A DNA stretch of 64,000 nucleotides, from contig CAZINS010000001.1 in NCBI GenBank assembly GCA_964540695.1, positions 186,001 through 250,000 of the forward strand. Direction: 5' to 3'. Position 1 is the first letter of the stretch; the number at the start of each line of letters is the position of its first letter. This document shows positions 34,060-41,463 of this stretch, piece after piece. The stretch comes from DYGA01 sp964540695 (GTDB lineage Bacteria > Patescibacteriota > Patescibacteriia > S139-126). Both the position numbers and the translations under genes were made by a program. The notes under the pieces were generated by a model. The model had not been told where the DNA came from. It ran no database searches and was given only the letters and a program-made list of their open reading frames with translations.

Positions 34060-34884
34060 TTATTCTTCAACTACTAAATTACCAACCATACCCATGGTAC
34101 GATGTTGTCCGACGCTACAGTAATATTCAAATGTGCCGACTTGATCAGCTATAAATTCTACTGAGGTGCTACCGCCGGTATTTACCTTTTCGGTAGCGGC
34201 GTTGAACTCATCTATTACCCAATCATGAAACCCATCTGTAGAAGTAAAATCTATTTTTACCCTGTCTCCCTTTTTTACTCTGATTTCTTTTTGCGAAAAA
34301 GTAAAATTTTTACCAGAAATAGCAAAAGTTTTTATTTCCTCAACCGGTTCTTCTGTAGTCAATTCTCTATCAGCTTGTACTGCTGTAAAACTTGTCGCCA
34401 CTATTTGATTATTAACTAACAAGGGTAAATCGACTCCATCGGGAAATTCAAATTTACCAACTTCCCCCTCATCAACATGAATAATTGCCCATAAAACACT
34501 ACTGCTAGTAGTAGTACTTATTGGAACTGATAAATCACTAAATAAACCAGAAGTTAGAGCTAAATTTCCTATAACCTCTTTGGGCATACCACTTTCATCA
34601 CTATTATAAATAACCAACCAACTGGGTTGAGTGGTGTATAAATTATCAACAATTACCTTTCCGTCTGCAATTGACTGAGCTGACAACTGAATAAATGGCT
34701 GTTGGTCATTGGTTGTATCAAGGGGCAAAACGCCAACTTGATTATTATTTGTTAATGGAGTAACTGTTTCATCTTTTGGTTGCTGATTGATTACCAATAC
34801 AACCGCAAGTAAAACTAAAATGGCTATTACTGCCACCACGATATAAGGACTAATACCCTTTTTATTTTTTAGTATATATAACAT
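34060..34884 (-). CDS. Membrane-anchored cupredoxin-domain protein with DUF7282-like domain
   Basis: 274 residues. A membrane helix (about 12-32) anchors the protein. The middle (about 60-165) has LSAQSIADGKVIVDNLYTTQ and VLWAIIHVDEGEVG, a beta domain of the DUF7282 kind. The C-terminus (about 185-274) is a plastocyanin-like cupredoxin. The ligands of a type 1 copper site are present: His in GFHDWVID, then Cys, His and Met in YYCSVGQHRTMGM. It may carry copper and electrons at the cell surface, though no respiratory chain gene is in the window. Confidence 0.83.
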   Translation of the reverse strand: MLYILKNKKGISPYIVVAVIAILVLLAVVLVINQQPKDETVTPLTNNNQVGVLPLDTTNDQQPFIQLSAQSIADGKVIVDNLYTTQPSWLVIYNSDESGMPKEVIGNLALTSGLFSDLSVPISTTTSSSVLWAIIHVDEGEVGKFEFPDGVDLPLLVNNQIVATSFTAVQADRELTTEEPVEEIKTFAISGKNFTFSQKEIRVKKGDRVKIDFTSTDGFHDWVIDEFNAATEKVNTGGSTSVEFIADQVGTFEYYCSVGQHRTMGMVGNLVVEE

Positions 34885-34935
34885 ATTAGAAATTTAATAA
34901 TAATAAAAATATTATACTAGCAGATTAACTAAAAA

Positions 34936-35043
34936 TCAACCTTTATTTGATCTTTTTTTTAAACTGGCACGATAACGATAACTAGCCGGCGTACGAAAAG
35001 CTGGTCGGCCCTTTCTTTTACCTACTTTAGCGTAATTTTTCAT
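34936..35043 (-). CDS. Very basic small protein (35 residues)
   Basis: A short frame overlapping the end of the upstream membrane protein gene by 17 bases. Product KRKGRPAFRTPASYRYRAS with many Lys and Arg, no acidic residues and four aromatic residues, resembling a small ribosomal or nucleic-acid-binding protein. No separate ribosome binding site is visible, so translation would be by coupling. It is the only sense that can be made of the 140-base gap. Evidence is weak to moderate. Confidence 0.45.
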   Translation of the reverse strand: MKNYAKVGKRKGRPAFRTPASYRYRASLKKRSNKG

Positions 35044-35542
35044 TTTTTTTCTTATCTAAAAACCAAATAACACCAAAAACACTATAAATTATTAACAACA
35101 ATAACCAATTAGAAAAAAATACCCATGGAGTACTCCAAGCGACACCATTGATATAATAATTTTTTAGCGGCCACAACCAAGGGGTTGGGAAAAAATCAAT
35201 ACTATGAGAAAAAATATCAAATACTATATGCAAAGGCCATGCCAACAGTGGCCAAATTACTTTTTTATTTATTAAATAAACAGATAAAATAACAAAACCG
35301 GCGACAAGTAAACTGTGAGTGATATTGTATAGCCAATGCACGTAAGTTGGAATAGAGCTCATTGGCGGCACGCCAACCGACCAATCAACCCCTTGTTCAA
35401 TTCCTAACCAAACAAGTACTGTAAAAATACCAAAAGAAAATAAATCTGGTGCTACACCAAAAAAAACTGATAAATAATAATTTACTTTGTTTTTACGACC
35501 AAAAGCTATACCTCCCCATAAACCGTGGGCAACAATGTCCAT
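35027..35542 (-). CDS. LexA-binding/YdjM-like inner membrane protein (DUF457 type)
   Basis: 171 residues, four helices. Segments DIVAHGLWGGIAFGRK, GVAPDLFSFG, HWLYNITHSLLVAG, and LHIVFDIFSHSIDFFPTPWLWPL carry the histidines and aspartates of the YdjM/DUF457 family of membrane metal-dependent hydrolases, in which they bind metal. Substrate unknown. It sits 3 bases downstream of the Gmad2-domain gene. Confidence 0.78.
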   Translation of the reverse strand: MDIVAHGLWGGIAFGRKNKVNYYLSVFFGVAPDLFSFGIFTVLVWLGIEQGVDWSVGVPPMSSIPTYVHWLYNITHSLLVAGFVILSVYLINKKVIWPLLAWPLHIVFDIFSHSIDFFPTPWLWPLKNYYINGVAWSTPWVFFSNWLLLLIIYSVFGVIWFLDKKKNEKLR

Positions 35543-35545
35543 GGG

Positions 35546-36055
35546 TTAATTGACCTTAAATTTAATTGGCAGTCTATACTCAGCGCCATGTTCTGGTAAT
35601 CCTGAGGGATTAGCTTTTTCAAAAATAATTTCACCTTGGTCAACATCTGTCGGCAGAGTAAAATCCAAAGTGGCAGAAAAAGGTACAAAATCTTCAGTCA
35701 TCCAGTCGCTCTGCGCTTGAGCGGAAGTATTACCCAGAACTAGTCCATGAACAGTAGTTAATTGTATAGGAAAAGTAGCTTCAAAAAACCAACTTCCCCG
35801 TGCTTTGCCAGTAATAATCAAGGGACTTGAAATTTCCGTATTGGGCGAGGGAGAGTTTATTTCTATATCACTTGGTAAGTTAACAAAATTATTACCACAT
35901 CCACCACTAGGTTGAGGGGCGTCAGGTTTACCATGTTCTACCCAAACACCATTCTCACAAAGCCAAGTATCTTCTGGTAAAGTTATCCGCCAAAATAAAA
36001 AAACAATTATTGCTGTCAATAATAAGGTACCAACAAGTACATAATTTTTTTTCAT
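35546..36055 (-). CDS. Anchored Gmad2-domain protein
   Basis: 169 residues. A signal anchor (about 4-24) is followed by a Gmad2 immunoglobulin-like domain (about 72-165): IEINSPSPNTEISSPLIITGKARGSWFFEATF, DWMTEDFVPFSATLDF and a final RLPIKFKVN strand. Such domains are known from GerM/spore germination and many surface proteins. The section before has a cysteine pair (about 35-53). It lies in an envelope gene series with a CAP protein. Confidence 0.83.
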   Translation of the reverse strand: MKKNYVLVGTLLLTAIIVFLFWRITLPEDTWLCENGVWVEHGKPDAPQPSGGCGNNFVNLPSDIEINSPSPNTEISSPLIITGKARGSWFFEATFPIQLTTVHGLVLGNTSAQAQSDWMTEDFVPFSATLDFTLPTDVDQGEIIFEKANPSGLPEHGAEYRLPIKFKVN

Positions 36056-36063
36056 ATTATAAA

Positions 36064-37011
36064 TTAATAATTAACATTATTTAAACAAAAATTAAATTGC
36101 TCCACTTGATCATTATAAATTTTTACTTGCAATTTTAACTTTTCTGCTAATTGTTTATAAATTGCCACCAAATTATTATATATCTCCACCTGCTGATTGT
36201 ATGCTTCTATTTCTTGTCGGTTGGCATTTGCTTTTGGTCTAGTAGCAGATAATTCAGCTTGTTTATTTTCTAATTCAACTCCTCTTTCATCTAAAGACAT
36301 TTGGGCTACATTTATTTGATTTTTTAAATTTTGGTCAACTACCGGACAATCGGTCGTCGGTCGACCAAACTCTTGTACAGCTAACCAAGTCATCTCACCT
36401 TCAAACTCAGCAAAAATTACGGCTACACCTATTTCGGTATAATTTTCACTTAAAATATTTTCCCGATGTCCTGGGCTATCTAGCCAAGCAGCAACTAAGT
36501 CAGCCTCATCAGCGTAACCCCCTAAAGCTAAATTTTCACCAATAGCAATAAACTTATATCCCACACTGCTAATTAATTCACCTGCTGTTATGCCTTGAGG
36601 TGATACGTGATCAAAATATTGTTTGGCAATCATATCATCCAACTTTTTTTGAGCAGCCTGCTGTAATAACCCGCTTTCTTTTAAAGGTGGTAAATCATAT
36701 TTAATGCGTGCTTCATTGGTATAGAAAACTACTCCTGTACTATTTAAATTATCTACATTGTTTTTTAAATTGTTTCTTAATGGCGCTGGGGTTTTTACAG
36801 TTTCTATTAAAGGTGCAGCTGAGCTACCAACTTCAGTTACTAGACTATGCAAAACATCAATCGGATTTGTTTGCCAATCCATCACTCTGCTATAACTTGA
36901 CCAACTAGTCGACTGCCAAATATTAATTAATTTTTTATTTTGCCACCACCCGACTAAAAAAATTAATACAACAAAAACAAGCAACCAAATGAGACTTTTA
37001 TTTTTAAACAT
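36064..37011 (-). CDS. CAP-domain (SCP/PR-1) surface protein
   Basis: 315 residues. N-terminal membrane anchor (about 6-23), then a CAP domain (about 95-225). LDDMIAKQYFDHVSPQG and SSVGYKFIAIGENLALGGY give the conserved His and Glu, and WLDSPGHRENILSENYTEIGVAV is the second hallmark motif. The C-terminal 80 residues form a coiled coil rich in Glu, Gln and Lys. CAP proteins are extracellular and of varied roles (lipid, protease or adhesion). It is 8 bases upstream of the Gmad2 gene. Confidence 0.88.
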   Translation of the reverse strand: MFKNKSLIWLLVFVVLIFLVGWWQNKKLINIWQSTSWSSYSRVMDWQTNPIDVLHSLVTEVGSSAAPLIETVKTPAPLRNNLKNNVDNLNSTGVVFYTNEARIKYDLPPLKESGLLQQAAQKKLDDMIAKQYFDHVSPQGITAGELISSVGYKFIAIGENLALGGYADEADLVAAWLDSPGHRENILSENYTEIGVAVIFAEFEGEMTWLAVQEFGRPTTDCPVVDQNLKNQINVAQMSLDERGVELENKQAELSATRPKANANRQEIEAYNQQVEIYNNLVAIYKQLAEKLKLQVKIYNDQVEQFNFCLNNVNY

Positions 37012-37020
37012 AAAAATTTT

Positions 37021-37410
37021 TTACTCAGTGGTAACTCCGTCAAAATGTTCCTCAATTTCAGCATCTGCTTTGGTAACATGAACAATATCATGTCTGTGTT
37101 CTGGTGGTGAGTATAAAGTATAGAGTTTCATCGGCTCAGTACCGGTATTAATAACATTGTGTTTCATGCCCGCTGGGATTACCATGGCAAAATTATCAGA
37201 CAATTTATGTGTTACCCCATCAAGTATTGCCTCACCCTCGCCGGCTTCAATCCTAATAAACTGATCTAACTCATGAATTTCTTCACCAATCTCTTCCCCA
37301 GGCAACAAACTCATTACAACCAGCTGACTATTTTTTGCTGTGTAGAGTATTTTTCTAAAATTGTTATTATTTTTTGTTTCTGTTTCAATGTTCGCTACAT
37401 AACCATGCAT
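37021..37410 (-). CDS. Cupin-fold protein
   Basis: 129 residues with a single cupin barrel: LVVMSLLPGEEIGEEIHELDQFIRIEAGEGEAILDG (motif 1, with His and Glu ligands) and NFAVIPAGMKHNVINTGTEPMKLYTLYSPPEHRHD (motif 2 with His). Small single cupins are usually metal-dependent isomerases or dioxygenases, or sensors, and substrate cannot be told. Its start lies 157 bases from the divergent orphan gene at 37568. Confidence 0.87.
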   Translation of the reverse strand: MHGYVANIETETKNNNNFRKILYTAKNSQLVVMSLLPGEEIGEEIHELDQFIRIEAGEGEAILDGVTHKLSDNFAMVIPAGMKHNVINTGTEPMKLYTLYSPPEHRHDIVHVTKADAEIEEHFDGVTTE

Positions 37411-37500
37411 AAATTTATATTTTAATAATTAAGGCTCATTTTTTAGTATAGCACAATGCTGATTTTGCCCCAAATGTATATTAAATAACCTTATTTAACC

Positions 37501-37529
37501 TTGACTTTTTTTATTTTTTTTATTACAAT
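37501..37529 (+). promoter_or_regulatory. Promoter of the 37568 orphan gene
   Basis: TTGACT (37501-37506), a 17-base T-rich spacer and TACAAT (37524-37529). Confidence 0.7.
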
Positions 37530-37567
37530 AAACCGAAAATTCTTTAACAAAATACAGGAGATATAAA

Positions 37568-38047
37568 ATGAATAAAATTGAACTATTCAAAAAAACCTAC
37601 GAGGTTGCAGGTTTAACAAGCGGTCTGATGTATGAGATGTTTGCTGAATATAATGGTGGGCAAATAGAACTTGAACTTTTTACTACTACCTCGAGTGGTA
37701 AAAAAATACGAAGCATCCTTAGAGGCGTAACTGATTTTATTATTACTGAAAATATAAACGGACAAGATGTTGTTCGTGTTATATGGAAATGGATAGCTTC
37801 CAAATTAAAAGGTTCATACTATTTAACTAATTATCGAGCTGCCTCATTTACTAAACACCAAGGAGAATTCCTTGAGCAAAATCCAAATCACGACCAAAGT
37901 ATGATTTTACTTGTCTTAGATGAAGATGAGGATGAAGCTAAAGCTGACCCCAATACTTACAAAGTGGTACGTGTCGATTTTATTGATGCCAATGATCCTA
38001 ATTATTTACCCTACGATTTGGTAGTTAAAGGTAAAAAGAACCCTTAA
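37568..38047 (+). CDS. Hypothetical cytoplasmic protein
   Basis: Not recognised. 159 residues without signal or membrane helix. The start is preceded by CAGGAG. The middle has a beta-rich region with VTDFIITENINGQDVVRVIWKWI, and an acidic patch DEDEDEAKADP lies near residue 120. It is a single-gene unit on the plus strand with a clear promoter and terminator, similar in form to the units at 645, 33096, 46494 and 47141. Confidence 0.7.
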   Translation: MNKIELFKKTYEVAGLTSGLMYEMFAEYNGGQIELELFTTTSSGKKIRSILRGVTDFIITENINGQDVVRVIWKWIASKLKGSYYLTNYRAASFTKHQGEFLEQNPNHDQSMILLVLDEDEDEAKADPNTYKVVRVDFIDANDPNYLPYDLVVKGKKNP

Positions 38048-38055
38048 AAAGCTAG

Positions 38056-38082
38056 GCTCCGAAAATATTTCGGAGCTTTTTT
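38056..38082 (+). terminator. Rho-independent terminator
   Basis: A 9-bp perfect stem (38056-38064 with 38068-38076) with a 3-base loop and a T-run, just after the orphan gene stop. Confidence 0.88.
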
Positions 38083-38124
38083 ATCTACTATAGTCTTTGG
38101 CCACGGACGTTAGCCCGTGAAGAT

Positions 38125-38742
38125 TCATTTATCTCGCAATCTATAAGTAGCAAAAGTAATAATTGATCCTGCCAAAAAAACAGCTCCCATAAAAATATAA
38201 ATCATTATTTCTTTAAAAAACCTTTCTGGAAAAATTTGAATCAATAAACTACTTTCAGGAAAAATAAAATTACCTTGGGGGAAAAATATATTATGAAAAT
38301 ATAAAAAATTGACAGTAAAATCAATCAACACCAACAAAGCCAAAACAAATAGTAAAATCATGGAAAAAATTGCACCACTTCTAAATAATTTATAAAAAAC
38401 TTCTGGGGAGCCTAAAAACTTAAAAAATATATATAATAAAATTAGTAATAAAATTGTGATTAACAAAACATAAAAACCTTGGCGGACCAATAAGGCTACA
38501 TCGGCCATATGGGCAGTTTCATTTTCAGTAAAAATATTTGGCAACTGACTTTTATTTAGCAAAAAATTTAAGGTCTGTTTAGTTAAGTCAGTTAGTTGCT
38601 TTTCATCTATTACTTCTATATTTTGCGTGGTGATTACAGTTTTTACTATAAGTGATTGTTGCCAAAGTAAAAAATATATTGGTAATAATAAAATAAAAAC
38701 CATGGTGGCTAGGAAAATAACTAAACGTAAAATTATTTTCAT
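38125..38742 (-). CDS. DUF1461-family membrane protein
   Basis: 205 residues with four helices. The loop after the first helix contains NETAHMADVALLVRQG and the last loop contains FFPQGNFIFPESSLLIQIFPERFFKE, which fit the DUF1461 (TIGR01906) integral membrane family. Function unknown. It lies 4 bases after the TraX-family gene. Confidence 0.72.
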   Translation of the reverse strand: MKIILRLVIFLATMVFILLLPIYFLLWQQSLIVKTVITTQNIEVIDEKQLTDLTKQTLNFLLNKSQLPNIFTENETAHMADVALLVRQGFYVLLITILLLILLYIFFKFLGSPEVFYKLFRSGAIFSMILLFVLALLVLIDFTVNFLYFHNIFFPQGNFIFPESSLLIQIFPERFFKEIMIYIFMGAVFLAGSIITFATYRLRDK

Positions 38743-38746
38743 ATTT

Positions 38747-39421
38747 TTAAATAAAATATTTAATTAAAATTAAAAATAAAAGGTGCCCGGGATAAAAAGC
38801 ATAAAAAACATATTTAAATCGTCTGCCAATCTGGCCATTATAAAATTTTATGAAAAACAATGGAACTAAAGAAAAAAACTGGATAAAAATTTGACTTTCA
38901 AAAATAAACAAATTTAACTGAGCTAATAGGTAGCGTTGTAAAATAAAAAATATGTTTAAGCTTATTTGCCAAATTACTAAATTAAAAATGTTTTTACTAC
39001 TAATATACCAATAAAATGAAATGGGAAATAAAACACCGTACCAACCATAATCAACTTTTATCAATTCACCCAATAAAGCAATAAACAAAACCATAGCCAT
39101 GGCCAGATATTTATTTTTTATTTTATTATATAAAAAAATTGCCACTAGTCCTAAAAACAAAGTGACAAATATATTGAGTGTTACCCCAGGAAACGCTAAA
39201 TAAAAAATAGGTTGAGAAACTAGAGCAAAAATCAATAACCGCCCCAGATATTTATAAACATTACTAGTATTAGTAAAACCAATCGCCAATAAATAAGCAA
39301 ATAATGGAAAACTAAATCTACCAATAACTCTTAGCCAAATTAAATCTGGAAAAAATAAAGCACCAACATGATCTACAAGCATAAACAAACAAGCGGCAAT
39401 TTTGAGATGAAAAGAGTTCAT
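38747..39421 (-). CDS. TraX-family membrane protein
   Basis: 225 residues from the chosen start MNSFHLKIAACLFMLVDHVG. The longer frame to 39520 runs back into the tRNA-Pro gene and is not credible. About eight helices. The start motif LKIAACLFMLVDHVGALFFPD, IGRFSFPLFAYLLAIGFTNT, the LIKVDYGWYGVLFPI region and YPGHL near the end are TraX/acyltransferase-like. TraX acetylates F-pilin in plasmids, but chromosomal relatives are general membrane acyltransferases and no conjugation genes are present here. Confidence 0.82.
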   Translation of the reverse strand: MNSFHLKIAACLFMLVDHVGALFFPDLIWLRVIGRFSFPLFAYLLAIGFTNTSNVYKYLGRLLIFALVSQPIFYLAFPGVTLNIFVTLFLGLVAIFLYNKIKNKYLAMAMVLFIALLGELIKVDYGWYGVLFPISFYWYISSKNIFNLVIWQISLNIFFILQRYLLAQLNLFIFESQIFIQFFSLVPLFFIKFYNGQIGRRFKYVFYAFYPGHLLFLILIKYFI

Positions 39422-39475
39422 TTGCTTATAAAATTTATGGTCGACTAGTTTAGCCAGTCTTAACCAAGCTAAACT

Positions 39476-39552
39476 TGGTCGGGGTAGCCGGACTTGAACC
39501 GGCGACCTCATGCACCCCATGCATGCGCGCTAGCCAACTGCGCTATACCCCG
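39476..39552 (-). tRNA. tRNA-Pro (anticodon GGG)
   Basis: 77 bases with encoded CCA. Acceptor CGGGGTA pairs with TACCCCG, D-stem GCGC/GCGC, anticodon stem CATGC/GCATG around ATGGGGT giving anticodon GGG, T-arm GCCGG/CCGGC with TTCAAGT. All arms are complete. The 5' end joins a 306-bp tandem repeat. A TATAAT at 39581-39586 on the minus strand, 29 bases upstream of the tRNA, lies inside that repeat and may be its promoter. Confidence 0.95.
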
Positions 39553-39787
39553 ATAATTTATTTTTTAATTCTTTAAAACCATTATAAGTTTTATAAAACA
39601 TTTCTTTTCTTCTAGCTTCCGTCTCATTATCATACTTCTCTTTATATATTAAAATTAATGGTCTTCTATTTTTTGTGGATAATACTTTACCATCATTATG
39701 TTCTTTGATTCTTCTCTGTAAATCGTTGGTAGACCCAATGTATTTATTATTATCCTTCAAACTTTTCAATATATAAACGTAATACAT
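39530..39787 (-). CDS. GIY-YIG nuclease-domain protein, copy 1
   Basis: 85 residues, a minimal GIY-YIG domain of the UvrC/YhbQ-like type. YYVYILKSL is the first strand, KYIGSTNDLQRRIKEHNDG carries YIG and the Arg helix, and NETEARRKEMFYK carries the catalytic Glu. The last seven codons lie inside the tRNA-Pro 5' end, so the frame ends there by accident of junction. The protein would cut DNA as a homing- or repair-type nuclease. Its body is identical to copy 2. Confidence 0.85.
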   Translation of the reverse strand: MYYVYILKSLKDNNKYIGSTNDLQRRIKEHNDGKVLSTKNRRPLILIYKEKYDNETEARRKEMFYKTYNGFKELKNKLSGYSAVG

Positions 39788-39793
39788 AATTAT

Positions 39794-40093
39794 TTAACTA
39801 AGTGCTAGCCAGCCCCGGGCCAAATGGCCCGTTAGGGCCAGGCCTGCGCTATACCCCGATAATTTATTTTTTAATTCTTTAAAACCATTATAAGTTTTAT
39901 AAAACATTTCTTTTCTTCTAGCTTCCGTCTCATTATCATACTTCTCTTTATATATTAAAATTAATGGTCTTCTATTTTTTGTGGATAATACTTTACCATC
40001 ATTATGTTCTTTGATTCTTCTCTGTAAATCGTTGGTAGACCCAATGTATTTATTATTATCCTTCAAACTTTTCAATATATAAACGTAATACAT
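39794..40093 (-). CDS. GIY-YIG nuclease-domain protein, copy 2
   Basis: 99 residues. The first 81 (through KNKLSGYSA) are the same as copy 1, and only the tail differs because the frame reads through the partial tRNA and the palindrome instead of the intact tRNA. Identity between the copies indicates a recent duplication or ongoing conversion. Both copies have the same upstream sequence, so both may be expressed. Confidence 0.8.
   Translation of the reverse strand: MYYVYILKSLKDNNKYIGSTNDLQRRIKEHNDGKVLSTKNRRPLILIYKEKYDNETEARRKEMFYKTYNGFKELKNKLSGYSAGLALTGHLARGWLALS
39812..39843. repeat. GC-rich palindrome at the unit boundary, copy 1
   Basis: 32 bases between the two tRNA pieces. Two mutually exclusive hairpins: 39817-39822/39825-39830 and 39826-39830/39835-39839. 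The segment replaces a single A of the tRNA D-loop. Confidence 0.75.
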
Positions 40094-40117
40094 AATTATT
40101 TAACTAAGTGCTAGCCA

Positions 40118-40149
40118 GCCCCGGGCCAAATGGCCCGTTAGGGCCAGGC
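40118..40149. repeat. GC-rich palindrome at the unit boundary, copy 2
   Basis: Same 32 bases as 39812-39843, exactly 306 bases away, ending at the third partial tRNA copy (40150-40168). Confidence 0.75.
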
Positions 40150-40205
40150 CTGCGCTATACCCCGATAAATTAATTATAATTTATAAAAAATAAATTATAA
40201 ATAAG

Positions 40206-40604
40206 ATGACTTGTCAACTCAAAAAAATAATGCTATTTATTAATTATATGAATTCTAAATTAATTAAAGCTTTCAATTGGATATTCACATTTTTACTAGT
40301 GGTTTCTATCATACCATTTTTTACTTATCAAGGGGATATGCAATTCTTAGTTTTAATTGTAATGTTAGTAGCAATCGTAGCCAGTACTATTTCTTACATA
40401 CCTTACAATAAAAAAGGTGACGAGGAAATTGCCTATCTTACAAGTTATATCTCTCACTTGGTAATTATTGTTGTAATGTTTTTATTGGCCTTGTGGGAAC
40501 TAAATAATATTGGCTTCATCAATGTCTGGTTTTATGTTTTGCTGTTGACAGTCGCACTCGCCAGGCCGGTTATTTATCTTTTAATAAAGGCTTTCAAAAA
40601 ATAA
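40206..40604 (+). CDS. Hypothetical membrane protein
   Basis: Not recognised. Up to 132 residues. An in-frame ATG at 40248 (MNSKLIKAFNWIFTF) gives 118 residues and is an equally good start, as neither has a strong ribosome binding site. About four hydrophobic helices with a short polar loop NKKGDEEIAYL. It has its own terminator. It stands next to the third tRNA fragment and could belong to the region displaced by the repeat. Confidence 0.6.
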   Translation: MTCQLKKIMLFINYMNSKLIKAFNWIFTFLLVVSIIPFFTYQGDMQFLVLIVMLVAIVASTISYIPYNKKGDEEIAYLTSYISHLVIIVVMFLLALWELNNIGFINVWFYVLLLTVALARPVIYLLIKAFKK

Positions 40605-40628
40605 TATATCTATTTTATATAAATTCAC

Positions 40629-40654
40629 ACTCTTTCTGCCAGAAAGAGTTTTTT
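40629..40654 (+). terminator. Rho-independent terminator
   Basis: A 9-bp perfect stem (40629-40637 with 40641-40649), 3-base loop and T-run, 25 bases after the preceding stop. Confidence 0.8.
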
Positions 40655-40662
40655 AATATAAA

Positions 40663-40876
40663 AACTAAAGAGGCCATCCATTTGGACGACCTCTCCAGCC
40701 TATGTAGGGTGCACTTTAGGATAATTCTAGTACCGCTTCCCTGAAATCAGGTGGGTTTCCGCAGGATCAGATTATCTGAAAAAATATCTAGAAATTCTCA
40801 TCAAACCTGTCCGATATAAGAATCCCTTGAAGCATTGATTGTAGAAAGACGTAACTAGAACTCCCTCTCCGTGCAT
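40663..40876 (-). ncRNA. Candidate structured RNA of about 210 bases (6S-like layout)
   Basis: No reading frame fills this 380-base gap. On the minus strand the ends pair: 40871-40875 with 40710-40714, then an internal bubble, then 40854-40860 with 40725-40731, as in a closing stem with a central opening. Inside are smaller hairpins, for example CCTG/CAGG around ATTT. The 3' end is a terminator hairpin at 40670-40693 whose two mismatches on the plus strand become G-U pairs on the minus strand, followed by T-rich sequence. That fixes the strand. An extended -10 promoter precedes it. Size and closing stem recall 6S RNA, but the family is not proved. Confidence 0.6.
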
Positions 40877-40880
40877 AACA

Positions 40881-40909
40881 ATTATAGCATAATTACAAAA
40901 TTATTAAAA
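40881..40909 (-). promoter_or_regulatory. Extended -10 promoter of the candidate RNA
   Basis: TGC followed by TATAAT on the minus strand (TATAAT at 40881-40886). The -35 region (about 40904-40909) is weak. Transcription would begin near 40875. Confidence 0.55.
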
Positions 40910-40934
40910 AGAGCCAAATAGTAGGCTAAAAATA

Positions 40935-40959
40935 GCAAAAAACCGCTAGTTTAGCGGTT
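40935..40959 (-). terminator. Terminator of ndk
   Basis: An 8-bp perfect stem (40941-40948 with 40952-40959) and, on the minus strand, a following run of six T. Confidence 0.85.
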
Positions 40960-40985
40960 AATTGTGGATATCTTATTTTGATTTT

Positions 40986-41459
40986 TTAACTTATCTCATC
41001 ACTGGCATACACCCAATTCCAATCATCCTTACGATAAGCAAATAATTCATCTGCTTTAAAAAATCTGTCAATTTCTTTGGCCGCTGCTTCTAAACTATCT
41101 GAAGCATGAACTATATTATTTGAAGCGGACATAGAAAAATCACCTCTAATTGAACCTGAATCTGCTACCCTACCTTTAGTTGGACCAACTATCAACCGAA
41201 CAGTATCAATTACCTCCACCCCTTCCAACACCAAAAAAACCACTGGAGATGATTTCATAAATTTTTTTAAATCATTGAAAAATGGTTTATCAGCATGATG
41301 TGAGTAATGTTGATTCAATAAATCGTCTGACAAAAATCCCATTTTCATTCCGGCAATTTTTAAACCCTTTTCTTCAAAACGAGTAATAATCCTTCCCAAT
41401 AAATTTCTTTGTAAAGCATCCGGCTTAATAATAATTAAAGATCTTTCCAATTTAGACAT
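40986..41459 (-). CDS. ndk: Nucleoside diphosphate kinase
   Basis: 157 residues, normal length. KPDALQRNLLGRIITRFEEKG at the start, GPTKGRVADSGSIRGDF for nucleotide binding and the catalytic H118 in NNIVHASDS are all present. It moves the gamma phosphate between nucleoside di- and triphosphates. An insertion of about ten residues near the C-terminus (after FKADELFAYRKDDW) is family-typical of some bacteria. It is 4 bases after the receiver gene, with its own terminator. Confidence 0.95.
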   Translation of the reverse strand: MSKLERSLIIIKPDALQRNLLGRIITRFEEKGLKIAGMKMGFLSDDLLNQHYSHHADKPFFNDLKKFMKSSPVVFLVLEGVEVIDTVRLIVGPTKGRVADSGSIRGDFSMSASNNIVHASDSLEAAAKEIDRFFKADELFAYRKDDWNWVYASDEIS

Positions 41460-41463
41460 AAAT

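Larger units (their letters stand above)
39540..40168. repeat. Tandem 306-bp repeat with tRNA-Pro 5' end at each boundary
   Basis: Two units (39540-39845 and 39846-40151) with no difference seen by eye, and the start of a third (40152-40168). Each unit begins with the tRNA-Pro 5' end on the minus strand (acceptor and D-stem), then a GIY-YIG gene, then the 8-base D-loop piece gctagcca, then a 32-base palindromic segment. In the intact tRNA the two tRNA pieces are adjacent, separated by one base. The unit therefore looks like an insert within a tRNA D-loop, amplified in tandem. Confidence 0.9.

Noticed and set aside
39422..39520. N-terminal extension of the TraX-family gene into tRNA-Pro
   Set aside because: The extra 33 residues are a translation of the tRNA and spacer. 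The family start MNSFHLKIAACLFML is at 39421.
40725..40770. SRP RNA domain in the 40.7 kb RNA (GGGAAGCGG segment)
   Set aside because: The similarity is limited to a few bases. The apical GGAA loop and the opposing strand of the SRP motif are not present.
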